Made by a program: the position numbers and the translations under genes. Shown here in pieces: positions 46,440 through 57,689 of a stretch of DNA of 64,000 nt. Source of the DNA: Omphiscola glabra (taxonomy: Eukaryota; Mollusca; Gastropoda; Lymnaeidae). Numbering within the stretch: the stretch's first letter is position 1; every line of letters begins with the position of its first letter. A model generated the notes under the pieces. That model was given only the letters and a program-made list of their open reading frames with translations, was not told where the DNA came from and made no database searches. The stretch is taken from the NCBI GenBank assembly GCA_964017045.1, contig OZ024798.1, positions 24,827,347 to 24,891,346 of the forward strand, read 5' to 3'.

Positions 46440-46893
46440 ATCTACGGAACACATCATCAAATAACTTTGTAGCTGTGCAGTGGGAATCTTTTGAGGCACA
46501 CCTGATGCTGTGTGAAATATTCGAAACATATCGAAAGATGATTTTCACACACATCTATTTCTGAAAAAAATTATGATTTACTTTGTTCATACAGGCAGAG
46601 CAATGCTTAGTGAACACTGTATATATTGGCATTTCAGGATGGGCGAGGATAAGGTATTATAACAACAGTTGAGAAATTAGCTTTTAGTTAAGGATATACG
46701 TTTTTTGGTGCCGGGTGGCCGATCGGTTTTTAACTGTGTTAATCCCAAGTGTGTGGGCTGTAAGCAAAATTCTTATAGACAAGCAAAAAATGTTCCACCA
46801 CTGGCCCGGGGGGGGGGGGCGCGTTAAATGGCAAATCATCTCAGAGAAGGAGAACACTGAATTTAAACCCGCTTATGGAGGAGTCCTGTAGAC
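46440..46893. other. Non-coding DNA with a possible SINE head
   Basis: At 46713-46770 the text GGGTGGCCGATCGG, then AATCCCAAGTGTGTGGGCTG, resembles the 5' part of a type II tRNA-derived SINE, but no good B box follows. A G12 run lies near 46808. Confidence 0.3.
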
Positions 46894-47040
46894 CAGTGGT
46901 TCTCAACCTTCCCAATGCCGCGACCCTTTAATAGAGTTCCTCATGTTGTGGAGACCCCCAGCCACAAAAAATTTTTCGTTGCTACTTTATAACTGTAGAG
47001 TATTTTTTTTTCCTGGGAAAGTGTCATTCGACCCCCAATG
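46894..47040 (+). mobile_element. SPIN-like hAT non-autonomous element, internally deleted
   Basis: Starts CAGTGGTTCTCAACCTTC, followed by AATGCCGCGACCCTTTAATA, GTTCCTCATGTTGTGG, GACCCCCAGCCA and TTCGTTGCTACTT.ATAACTGTA, which matches the SPIN consensus as I remember it. It then jumps to CCTGGGAAAGTGTCATTCGA and CCCCCAA, the block near the SPIN right end, so the middle is deleted. The right inverted end is missing. No coding capacity. Confidence 0.8.
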
Positions 47041-47157
47041 AATATTCCGTCAACTTCTGCGACTCTACTGGTGCCGAGCCTTATCATCCATAGATGTGAT
47101 GCTCCCCGGGGGGGGGGTCCAGATGCGTGGAAACAAATGAAATGTTGTCTTGGAAAA

Positions 47158-47322
47158 CAGTTTATCATCCTGAAGACGTTTATCATCCTGAAGAATTTTA
47201 TCATCCCGAAGAAGTTTATCATCCTGAAGAAGTTTATCATCCTGAAGAAGTTTATCATCCTGAAGAAGTTTATCATCCTGAAGAAGTTTACCATCCTGAA
47301 GAAGTTTATCATCCTAAAGAAG
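47158..47322. repeat. 18-bp minisatellite (TATCATCCTGAAGAAGTT), 9 copies
   Basis: Nine units of TATCATCCTGAAGAAGTT. Six codons per unit leave frames open on both strands (HPEEVY, NFFRMI); not coding. Confidence 0.95.
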
Positions 47323-47744
47323 AAAAAACAAAACCCCAGGTCTTATTGTTTCGTCCTGCGAAGTATACACAATCGTCACTTTGTGACGCACAGATACCAT
47401 TAACAAAAAATGTTTGTCTCATTTATTTTAATAATGCCCTCATTAATAATTTTTCTAAGTTCTAAAGTTCTCTTCAGAATTCAATTTTTTTTTTAAAATA
47501 TATACTAGAAATCCATTATTTGCACACGTTGTTACATTGATGGAGATGCGAGACTCGTGGACTGCTTTGACCTGGTCGTGTTCATACAGATTCTTGAATT
47601 TTTTGTTGTCACAAAATCCTAATGCTGTTTGATAGTATTTATGTAAACTAATAGAAAACTATTTAATTTGTTGAAACTTCTTCATTGGTTAAGTATTTTT
47701 TTTAAAGGTACAGATTCGACGTACCGGTGCTTACTGTTACAGAA

Positions 47745-47747
47745 CCC

Positions 47748-47804
<57 letters not shown>

Positions 47805-47808
47805 ACCG
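47745..47808. repeat. (TA)n microsatellite
   Basis: About 60 bp of nearly pure TA. Confidence 0.97.
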
Positions 47809-49040
47809 ACATTGACATAGTTGTTCTCAGGATTTTAGAATAAAATTCCATGTGTCTTTTATGTAAATAGTAAACACTGCTTGTAGATGAGTTTGTAATA
47901 ATTGTTCTAAAAATAAGTCCCAGATATTATGAACTGTAATAGTTCTTTGTTGGTATTAGTTGTTATCATTATTTTGAGAAATTTTATGTAAAATGATTGT
48001 GAAAATTATCTCAGAAAATCATTAATGCTCTCAATTTTTTTTTAATTAACTAAACGACAAGCGAAAATACAATCCATGCAATGTTTGCCTTCGTCACATC
48101 TAATTATTATTAAATTATCTTAATGTTTTATCAACTGCTCAATTTTTGTATTTCTTCATATTGAGGGGGGATAATAAAGGATTACTAAGAATTTACAGTT
48201 TTACATTTGTTTCTTCCCTTTGTTTAATTCCTCTCATAGCCTGTTTTTAAATTGTTTTTTGACAAAATGTGTCCAACATTGCTGACGGCCCTCTTGATCA
48301 CGAACTGATTTTCCTTTGCAGGTAAAGTTCCAAATAAAAGGCGTTCTCAATTTTTATTAAAGATACCAGGCAAAGTTACATCTCGTCGTTTAGGACGATT
48401 ATAAGAACATATAATGCCATATAGACTCTGGCAATCTTAGTGATGCTTCATTGAATGAAGCAAGTCATTATTCGAAGTTGAATATTGTATCTTCCTTTTT
48501 TGTTAAAGAATGGATTTCTGCAATAACAAGCCCCCTTGAAAGCCCATCTCAACTTAAAATGTGTCAATGTTAAGGTTGTCGATTAGGTATAAATGAATAT
48601 GTTTAGCACACTCCTGTTTAACTCAGCTTCGTAACAACTTAATAAAGGGGGGCAACTGCTTTTAATAAGTGACCTTTGAATTAATGCGACCTCTTGTCTT
48701 AAAGGGACGTCTGGATAGTAGTGACATTTTTTACTAAGTGTCAACTGCATTATCGTCACCTGTGTCTTACAATGAGTTTTGTCTTATTTTTTGTTTGTTT
48801 TTTTAAAATATTTTTCTGGGGTCTTTTGGGGCTTTTTTTTTTTTGGGGGGGGGGGGGGGGGGGCTATTGCTAGTTAGTGACCAATCTTTCATCAGAACCT
48901 TTGCGACCATCTAACATTTCTTATAAGGAGAATAAATACTCCATTTTGAAACATTCCAAGGCAGATGATGATATTTATTATAACATAAAGCCATGGCATC
49001 AAGACAAATCTCTTCCTGGGCATTGTTTGCCAAGCTGGCA
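47809..49040. other. Non-coding AT-rich DNA ending in T10G20
   Basis: Unique AT-rich sequence. Near 48831-48865 a T run is followed by about 20 G. No gene seen. Confidence 0.4.
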
Positions 49041-49046
49041 TATCAC

Positions 49047-49730
49047 GCTGACGTCACGCACGGGTCTACACCTGACGTCACACACGGGTCTACACCTGAC
49101 GTCACTCACCGGTCTACACCTGACGTCACACGCGGGTCTACACCTGACGTCACACACGGGTCTACACCTGACGTCACACACGGGTCTACACCTGACATCA
49201 CACACGAGTCTACACCTGACGTCACACACTGGTCTACACCTGACGTCACACACTGGTCTACACCTGACATCACACGCGGGTCTACACCTGACATCACACA
49301 CGGGTCTACACCTGACATCACACACGGGTCGACACCTGACGTCACACACGGGTCGACACCTGACGTCACACACGGGTCGACACCTGACGTCACACACGGG
49401 TCTACACCTGACGTCACACACTGGTCTACACCTGACGTCACACACTGGTCTACACCTGACGTCACACACGGGTCTACACCTGACGTCACACACGGGTCTA
49501 CACCTGACGTCACACACGGGTCTACACCTGACGTCACACACGGGTCTACACCTGACGTCACACACGGGTCTACACCTGACGTCACACACGGGTCTACACC
49601 TGACGTCACACACTGGTCTACACCTGACGTCACACACTGGTCTACACCTGACGTCACACACGGGTCTACACATGACGTCACACACGGGTCTACACCTCAC
49701 GTCACACACTGGTCTACACCTGACGTGCTA
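49047..49730. repeat. 24-bp minisatellite, about 28 copies, with TGACGTCA in most units
   Basis: Units are GGGTCTACACCTGACGTCAC plus ACAC. The full CRE palindrome TGACGTCA is intact in more than 20 units; five have TGACATCA. Subtypes GGGTCGACACC and CTGGTCTACACC sit in local runs. Eight codons per unit leave four frames open. Confidence 0.97.
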
Positions 49731-49763
49731 CCGGCCCATCAACTTCCATCACCTCGCTCTAAG

Positions 49764-50562
49764 TGAGTCTGACACGGTCGGCCATAGCATACTTTGTCAG
49801 TCTGACACGGTCGGCCATAGAATACTTTGTCAGTCTGACACGGTCGGCCATAGCATACTTTGTCAGTCTGACACGGTCGGCCATAGCATACCTTGTCAGT
49901 CTGACACGGTCGGCCATAGAATACTTTTTCAGTCTGACACGGTCGGCCATAGAATACTTTGTCAGTCTGACACGGTCGGCCATAGCATACTTTGTCAGTC
50001 TGACACGGTCGGCCATAGCATACCTTGTCAGTCTGACACGGTCGGCCATAGAATACTTTTTCAGTCTGACACGGTCGGCCATAGAATACTTTGTCAGTCT
50101 GACACGGTCGGCCATAGAATACTTTGTCAGTCTGACACGGTCGGCCATAGCATACTTTGTCAGTCTGACACGGTCGGCCATAGAATACTTTTTCAGTCTG
50201 ACACGGTCGGCCATAGCATACTTTGTCAGTCTGACACGGTCGGCCATAGCATACTTTGTCAGTCTGACACGGTCGGCCATAGCATACTTTGTCAGTCTGA
50301 CATGGTCGGCCATAGCATACTTTGTCAGTCTTACACAGTCGGCCATAGCATACTTTGTCAGTCTAACACGGTCGGCCATAGCATACTTTGTCAGTCTTAC
50401 ACGGTCGACCATAGCCTACTTTGTCAGTCTGACACGGTCGGTCATAGAATACTTTTTCAGTCTGACACGGTCGGTCATAGAATACTTTTTCAGTCTGACA
50501 CGGTCGGCCATAGAATACTTTGTCAGTCTGACACGGTCGGCCATAGAATACTTTGTCAGTTC
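49764..50562. repeat. 33-bp minisatellite, about 24 copies
   Basis: Units contain AGTCTGACACGGTCGGCCAT and AGCATACTTTGTC. Subtypes AGAATACTTTTTC and AGCATACCTTGTC recur in a fixed order about 132 bp (four units) apart on the left. With the previous array it makes a 565-codon plus-strand frame, judged non-coding. Confidence 0.96.
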
Positions 50563-51157
50563 AACTTGACTTAATCCTCGGCTGAATTCCCCGCATAGAG
50601 ACGCAAAATTTCCTGGCTGCGGCGAAAATGTCCGGGACGACAGGTTGTGAATCTTTCTCATTAAATTTCGACGACCTATCATGTCAGGGTTTCCTCCCTG
50701 TTCCGATCAAATTGCCACCCCTGAAAAGACGACATATTAGAGAATTATTTCTGAGTACAGAAATATGTTGTTATAAAAATAAAAAAAATTATATTACAGT
50801 GGACGATTATTTCGATGGAGTATAATGCTGTTGTCCTTTACCGAGTTGTAAGAAGTGAGGCCTACCATCATTTAGCTGTGAGATATATATTACATGTAGC
50901 GTATTGGTGCACTTCTCCCACCCAAACCTTCAAAAATGTCCGCACTTGTAACCCAGCCTTAAGTTTTAAACGCTTCTCCAGCTTATCATTGAGTTGATGC
51001 AGCTCCCACTTTTTTAATGAAGCATTCTTAAGGTATTGGGAAATCTTCGGGTTTGGGGGGGGGGGGGGGGCTAGGGAGTATCAGCCCCGTGTCTCCATTA
51101 TCTCCCACGAATATTTCCTTGGGTTCCAACGACGTCAACAACTTCATCAAGGTAGGT
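50563..51157. other. Non-coding DNA
   Basis: Unique sequence with a CpG-bearing patch at 50580-50680 and a G14 run near 51056. A 65-codon plus-strand frame at 50628 has no recognised domain. Confidence 0.35.
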
Positions 51158-51836
51158 CAGATAGATAGCTCAGATTGATAGGTCAGATAGATAGGTCAGA
51201 TAGATAGGTGAAATAGATAGGTCAGATTGATAGGTCAGATTGATATGTCAGATAGATAGGTCAGATTGATAGGTCAGATAGATAGGTCAGATAGATAGGT
51301 CAGATAGATAGGTGAGATAGATAGGTCAGATAGATAGGTCAGATAGATAGGTGAGATAGATAGGTCAGATAGATAGGTCAGATAGATAGGTCAGATAGAT
51401 AGGTCAGATAGATATGTGAGATAGATAGGTGAGATAGATAGGTCAGATAGATAGGTCAGATAGATAGGTCAGATAGATAGGTGAGATAGATAGGTGAGAT
51501 AGATAGGTCAGATAGGTCAGATAGATAGGTGAGATAGATAGGTGAGATAGATAGGTCAGATAGATAGGTCAGATAGATAGGTGAGATAGATAGGTCAGAT
51601 AGATAGGTCAGATAGATAGGTCAGATATGTAGGTCAGATAGATAGTTCAGATAGATAGGTCAGATAGATAGGTGAGATAGATAGGTCAGATAGGTCAGAT
51701 AGATAGGTCAGATAGATAGGTGAGATAGATAGGTCAGATAGATAGGTCAGATAGATAGATCAGATAGATAGGTCAGATAGATAGGTCAGATAGATAGGTC
51801 AGATAAATAGGTCAGATAGATAGGTCAGATAGATCA
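51158..51836. repeat. 12-bp minisatellite (AGATAGATAGGTC), about 55 copies
   Basis: Units AGATAGATAGGTC/AGATAGATAGGTG in mixed order. AGGTCA recurs dozens of times at multiples of 12 bp, with AGATAG between copies. GGTGAGATAG variants break the pattern. Confidence 0.95.
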
Positions 51837-52599
51837 ACGGATCTAGAAACAGATAAAAAACAAACAAACACATTCACAAACTTAACATTAGATTGTCTGT
51901 TAACATGTCTTTCACCTTCAAGTGCGGTCTTCAAGACAGACTCGTTTGTCAACATCTGCATGCGTCATTATGTAATGTTAAATCAGCGATTCTCAGACTG
52001 GTAGATGTACACTAGGGGTGCAATGAGTGGATCTGTGTGATACATATAGTGACGTAAAAGAAAGCAAAAGTCATGTATAGATAATCAGTGGCTCCCAGCC
52101 TTTTTTGTGCCGTGCCCCGCCTAAGCCTTTCTAAAATTCCTATGCCCTCTATGTTAAATATACATACACAATCTTTTTATTTTCAAAAATTGAATTGTTC
52201 ACTAAATGAAAACTAAACGACAGGTTTTAGAAAAAGGAAAAATGCTTCAGAAGTGAATAGAAAGATTTTACTAAAATATTTTTATTTTTTATTATTTCAT
52301 TTTTTTATTCATTGTTTTATAATGTTAAAATACAATGTGAGATCACAAATACAATTTGAGATTACTAATTGAGTGAGAAACTTGCACTTGATGCTTGCTG
52401 CACAGAGATTTTATGTTAGGCTCCAATTTAGATAGCTTCAGTCTCAAGCCTCCCCGCTGTGTTGTATCCAGCCGATTTCTTTTTTAGCAGCAAACCACTT
52501 ACGGCACTAAATCCACATTCAGCTAAATATGAAAATGTAAAAAGGTAACAATATGTATGTTTGCACATTTGGTCGAATTATTATATTTGATTTCTGTTT

Positions 52600-53780
52600 C
52601 CCCACAAAGCCATGCCATCAGCTCCTTTTAATATTAAATAAAGTTTTAACATAATCATCATTTTGCACTTCTGCGAGTTCTTCTTGATACTGCATATTTG
52701 AAATATCAGACAAATCCACTAACATTGGCTGCATCGTCAAAGTTGGAAAATTAATTTATTTTAAATCACAAAATCTTTCCTCTCATTCAGCTGACAAAAT
52801 TGTTAGATGATCGACAATAGCAAGTATAGCGGTATCAATCCCTTCACATTTTTTGAGCCAATGAAACTTTTCAACATTTTTTGTTACAAACATATCTCTG
52901 ACACATTATAATACATGTAATGAAACCAAATATCTTCGCTTTCGCATCGACAAGAGTTTTATTTTCTCCTGGAAGTTGGTTTAATTAATATATTTAGTTT
53001 TTCAAAGATATCTGCTAAATAACTCACAAATACTTTACCATCGACCGTTAACAGATATTTCATTTCAGTTTTCTCACTTAAAAAGTTCCATAATTTTTTA
53101 AAGCAGTTTCCTTCCTTTCCATTCGAAAGCCATCTTACTTCAGTGTCAGGTAAAAGTCTCGCATAGTCTGCATTTTGTTCTTCAAAAATTAATTCGCTTG
53201 AAGATAAGTTCACATTTGGCATTAGCTTTAATAGCATTGGTACTCTTTACATATGAATTTAGTACTTCATTAAAAGAAAGGGCGAAATATTTTTAAGTAC
53301 CAAGTTTTCCCTCTAAATAACACATTGCACAAGAAGCATTTCTGGATTCTCATCCTACATCAATTTAAAGCAGTCCATTTTTTTTGTTGCCCATATCAGG
53401 AGCACCATCTTCAGCCCAAGATGTTTTATTTTTCTTTGGCATATCATTGACATATAAGTAATTTATTGCCCATTATACATACCTTTGGCAGTAGTGGTGC
53501 TTTCTAATGATTTACAGAACAAAATTTTTTCAGCAAAATCTCCTTTATCAGTATATCTTAAGTAAGTTATCAGTACGGCCTCGCTGTCTTTCAAAGTTGA
53601 TGCATCCATTTGCACTGAATTGCAACAAGTTGTATTTCAAAATTTTCACTCATTTCATCTATTTTCAAAATTATTTTTATTTTGTTAACAGTATTGTTAC
53701 TGAGTGACATGGCTTTAATCTATCATCTTTCTCCAGAACAGTTTTAAGAAATGCTGATACTGATGATTTGATTAAATTCG
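52600..53780 (-). pseudogene. hAT transposase (SCAND3/ZBED5-like) pseudogene
   Basis: Minus-strand pieces in family order: QMDASTLKDSEAVLITYLRY and GDFAEKILFCKSLESTTT (about 53615-53490), then WAEDGAPDMGNK (near 53420), then EVRWLSNGKEGNCFKKLWNF and VSYLADIFEKLNIL (53237-52959). The DSTD-like, FLFCK.LETTT, TDGAPAM.G and TEVRWLS motifs of this family are recognisable. Stops and frame changes separate them, so the gene is dead. Confidence 0.8.
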
Positions 53781-54001
53781 CTCTATAATATGATTTTTTT
53801 CCAAGACTTAGCTATGAGTAAAGAAATATCATAAGTAGCCTCAGCCTCAAGAGTACGATTGACGGTTACAGCATGAGAAGTAAACAGAGACTTTTAGGTT
53901 GTTTATTTTTCAAAACATGTTTTTTAATGTTTGAAAGTAATTTAAATCTGAAATAATATGGCAACCATTTTTGGCCTTCCAATGCGCCTCAAGAATAGTG
54001 A

Positions 54002-54154
54002 CGTAGCGAGCTTAACTCGCGCCCGGGGCACAATAAATTTTTATCGCCCCCCCATTCGAAAACCATACAATATTATATGTAAAATATACCATTTGGCGCC
54101 CCTTTGTGAGTAGCGCCCGGGGCATGATGCCCCCCTTGCCCCCCCCTCGCTACG
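54002..54154. mobile_element. MITE with CGTAGCGAG inverted ends
   Basis: The perfect 9-bp inverted pair CGTAGCGAG and CTCGCTACG encloses 135 bp with GCGCCCGGGGCA motifs near both ends. It sits inside the nested hAT region, so it is a third layer. Confidence 0.65.
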
Positions 54155-54369
54155 CGATTGCTCAAGACAGTCGGTGTTCAAATTCTAGACAGCTCATTTT
54201 CGAATTGTCCCCTTAACAATCGAATTGCCCCCCTGTGGGGCGTGGGCGCAACGTTGGAAAACACTGGTTTTAAACGATGACGTGTGCTCGTGATGCCAGA
54301 GTAATTTTAGTAAATTATTATGTATTAAGACGTTCCAAAAGTTTGAGAACCACTTTTAAATAGTGACCC

Positions 54370-55385
54370 TACATTCCTGGTACTTTTTTAAAAATTTATT
54401 GGGGTGGGGGGATCATATGGAGCGAATATTGAAGCTGACCTCCCAAGCAAGACTGTTCGCAGATGACACGGCGGTGTATAGAACTATCACCAACAGTTCT
54501 GACCAGGACCAGCTGCAACAGGACCTCCATCGGTTAGCCGAGTGGGAGATGAGCTGGGACATGGAATTTCATCCCGTCAAGTGCCAGACACTGTCAGTCT
54601 CCAGAAGCAGATCCCCTCTACACCACCCTTACGAATTGCATGGCCATATTCTAGAGCCAGTTTCCTCCGTAAAGTACCTAGGTGTTACCGCCCAAAAAGA
54701 AGTCCGCTGAGACGAGCACATGAAAAATGTGTGCAACCGGGCCAACAAGACCCTGGGGTTCCTAAGGCGAAATCTGACGATCGGCAATTTAAGCGTGAAA
54801 TAAAAAGCCTATAAAGCCTTTGTCCGGCTGCTTTTAGAGTACGCATCCTCAGTCTGGGACCCATTTACACAGAAGAGCATCGACGGGTTGGAGGTGGTCC
54901 AACGACGGGCAGCACGCTTTGTCATGAACCGCTACAGAAACACCTCTAGTGTTGGCAGCATGCTGGAAACATTAGGCTGGTCACCGTTGGAAGAGCGACG
55001 ACGACTTTCTAGGCTCCAATAAAACCATGTTGTACAAGATCAAAAAATGGGCTGGTCTGCTGCTCCAGTATCAAACAGAAACTCGTCAATATCCCCCTAA
55101 ATAGCGAAGAGGTCACGACAAGCAGTTTCGACTTTTAAAAACAAGAACTCGGTACAGGAGCTCCTCATTCCTGCCAAAGACAATACGGGACTGGAACAAT
55201 CTTCCCAAAACAACAGTTGCGGCGACTACACCTGACACATTTGCGTCTATGGCCTCCTGTCTTGCAACTAGTGAATTATCCCCTTAAAAAACCACGCACA
55301 TTAACATCGCGAACCCCTCGGAACCATAGGAGCCATAATGATCAATTCATTGATCGTGGGCCCTGAAAACATAGAAGAAGAAGAA
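54370..55385 (+). mobile_element. LINE 3' part, copy C (jockey/CR1-like reverse transcriptase remnant)
   Basis: The first frame reads ARLFADDTAVYRTI (the FADD catalytic motif of the reverse transcriptase) and SSVKYLGV. After a stop it resumes in other frames with HMKNVCNRANKTLGFLRRNL, EYASSVWDP and VVQRRAARFVMNRY, the thumb/C-terminal region of jockey-type LINEs. It ends in the same 3' tail as copies A and B (TTGATCGTGGGCCC, then AGAAGAAGAAG). Stops and frameshifts make it dead. It is the longest of the three copies. Confidence 0.9.
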
Positions 55386-55604
55386 TACACATTTGTTTTG
55401 TTTTATTTAATTAATGTATGTTATTTTTTAAATTCATGATTACGTTTGTTAAATTGTGTGTACAGAGTGGTGAGCCCAGCCCTAGGCTGGGGTACTTATA
55501 AAACTGCTACAATTATAATAATAATAATAATAACTTGAATGACGGACTGACAGTTGATTCTAGCTGATTACGTAAAGCTATGACTGACTGATTTCATTTT
55601 ATGT

Positions 55605-55795
55605 CTATAGACATCTCATATACACAATTCATATACACACCTCATATACACATCTCACATACACATCTCGTATACACATCTCGTATACACATCTCATATA
55701 CACATCTCATATACACGTCTCATATACACATCTCATATACACATCTCATACACACGTCTCATACACACATCTCATACACACGTCTCATATAAAGT
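55605..55795. repeat. 15-bp minisatellite (CATCTCATATACACA)
   Basis: About 12 units of CATCTCATATACACA with CGT and CATACACA variants. Confidence 0.93.
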
Positions 55796-55924
55796 GTTTA
55801 GCGAAGAAGCGCCCACAAAATCAAGTATTAACTACGAACTTATAAAGCTCGCACATCAATCATCTTCGCTTAGTTCAAAAACTGTTTCATATATTAGGTC
55901 GCAAAATGCCTTAGATTTATTATC

Positions 55925-56085
55925 CAAATATATTCAAATAAGACCGCCCTCTTATATTATTAAAATCCGCCGCTGATATATTCAAATAAGACCGCCCTCT
56001 TATATTATTAAAACCCGCCGCTGATATATTCAAATAAGACCGCCCTCTTGTATTATTAAAATCCGACGCAGATATATTCAAAGGT
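55925..56085. repeat. 57-bp tandem repeat, about 3 copies
   Basis: Units contain ATATTCAAATAAGACCGCCC, TCTTATATTATTAAAA and CCGCCGCTGAT. Confidence 0.9.
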
Positions 56086-56089
56086 TTCA

Positions 56090-57530
56090 GATGTCGTTTA
56101 AAAGCAGCATCACGTATATACAGTCGCAGCAAAGTTCACATATACTTTATCTGTGATTGTGACCTGATGCTAAGTAGAAACCGCTCTTAAACTTTAGAGA
56201 CCCAGCCCCTCTATAATCTCATCAAACAATCTCAATTATTTTTTGTTTGTTTTTATTTTGCCTTATTGTTTAAAATGCCACTTTTTGTTTTCATTGAATT
56301 ATTTATTTTTTTTAATCGTAACCCTATTTTTAAGCCATTGACATCCAGGTGTACGGCCCTTTGAAAATGATTGTCTCCTGAACATATAGATAAACAACCC
56401 CGCCTGTTCTTTCGTTTCTCACAATCCATCAAGCCGGTCTCATTGTGTTCACGCTCTGCTGTGCTACACATGTCCACTTTGCCTTCTGTAAACATGAAAT
56501 GTGTTTACTTGGTCATCGTTTTACGCGTGGTTCCCATGACAAAAGCAGATGACAACAAGACTTCGAAGCGTACTGTTTTACGTATCAAATTTAATTTTCC
56601 CGACGACAACAGGAGCTCCTCTCTGAATTTTTTTCCCTCTCTTTTTTTTTGTATTTTTTGGGGTTTTGTTTGTTTGTTTGTTGTCTCTTGTCTCCTCCCT
56701 TTAGTCTCGTGAATGACAGGAGTGAATGCCCCTTACTGAACACAGCGGCATGGGGCGGTTAGGAGAACAGCCGTCTGCTAATTTGCGCGTTTGTATTCGA
56801 TTCATAATTAAACCAACATTTTCTGGTTGCACCGTGAGGTCGTCCATTGTTCCAAAACATAGCGCCCTGTCAGAAAGCGGATTTGTACGTGGAGGCATGT
56901 CCATTGACGGCGCCCCGCGGGTGGTGCCCGGGACACCCAGGTTAAGTTACTGACAGATCATGGACTGTCATATGCGGGGGAGAAAGAGAGAGAGAGAGAC
57001 ACTCGGGTGGGCCTGCCAGCCCCCGGGACCGGTGACGGCAGTAATAACAAAGTCGAAGACGGCAGAGGCGTCACCCGTCTGCAAGGCGGTAGGTTGTCAT
57101 CGGCCAATCATCTCCGGACAACCCTCTCGGATGTCTTGGTATTATGTCTGGGTCGTTTTACACTCGCAGACGGCAATGTGGGGGCGGGTTGAACAAGGGG
57201 AGTAGTTCTGGGCGGGGTAGTCATTGTTACTAAGGTCTAGAGATCAATCCGTCTGATAGTAAGTTCAAGGTTGGGTCCTTTTGATCATTAAAAAAAAAAT
57301 AATAATAGTAGTAAAATTTTTATATAATTTTCTTTGGATGCCTTCACTCAGATCCTATCCAGTACCCATCGATGTTTCTCAACGTAAAATCTCTGATGAA
57401 CCCCAAGCCAATCCACTAAGTTCCACTTTCGTAAAGGCCCGTAACTTTGAGATCGTTGAGACGGAGTCTAATTTTTTATATCAGCTGTTAACACTGTCAG
57501 ACTCCAAGGAAATCGTCCCGACGCCTACAG
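56090..57530. other. Non-coding DNA including a CpG-rich patch (about 56720-57220)
   Basis: The sequence at 56745-56940 and 57000-57200 has many CpG, including GACGGCGCCCCGCGGGTGG. It has little repetition. Plus-strand frames of 61-113 codons have no domain. It may be promoter or regulatory DNA of a gene outside the window. Confidence 0.35.
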
Positions 57531-57689
57531 CTTAAACCTTTCATCCCTGTCAACCCAACTCACTCAATACAACAATTCCACTCCAACTTTGTCAAAACAA
57601 CGCTGTCGCCCCAAATCTGTCAATACAACTATGCCCCCCATGACGTTGTCACCCCAAGTCTGTCAATAAAACTCTGTCACTCCATATAT

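Larger units (their letters stand above)
52086..54266 (-). mobile_element. Nested hAT region (inner element)
   Basis: The left end CAGTGGCTCCCAGCCTTTT, then GTGCCGTGCCCC, matches loosely the right end read on the minus strand, CAGTGTTTTCCAACGTTG, then GCCCACGCCCC. No matching 8-bp flanks were found. Confidence 0.5.
51984..54355 (-). mobile_element. Nested hAT region (outer element)
   Basis: The left end CAGCGATTCTCAGACTGG at 51984 pairs with a right end that reads AGTGGTTCTCAAACTTTTGG on the minus strand (54353-54334), a Charlie-type end. TTAAAT flanks both ends, which may be part of a decayed target duplication. The interior contains a second pair of hAT ends and a transposase pseudogene. 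The boundaries are tentative. Confidence 0.5.

Noticed and set aside
48877..50574. 565-codon plus-strand frame across two arrays, with an 80-residue non-repetitive start
   Set aside because: Other frames are equally open, the start region has no domain, and both arrays have units divisible by three. I would keep it only if ribosome profiling supported it.
52086..54266. Target-site duplication for the inner nested hAT
   Set aside because: The flanking 8-mers TAGATAAT and GTTTTAAA do not match, so no duplication is claimed.
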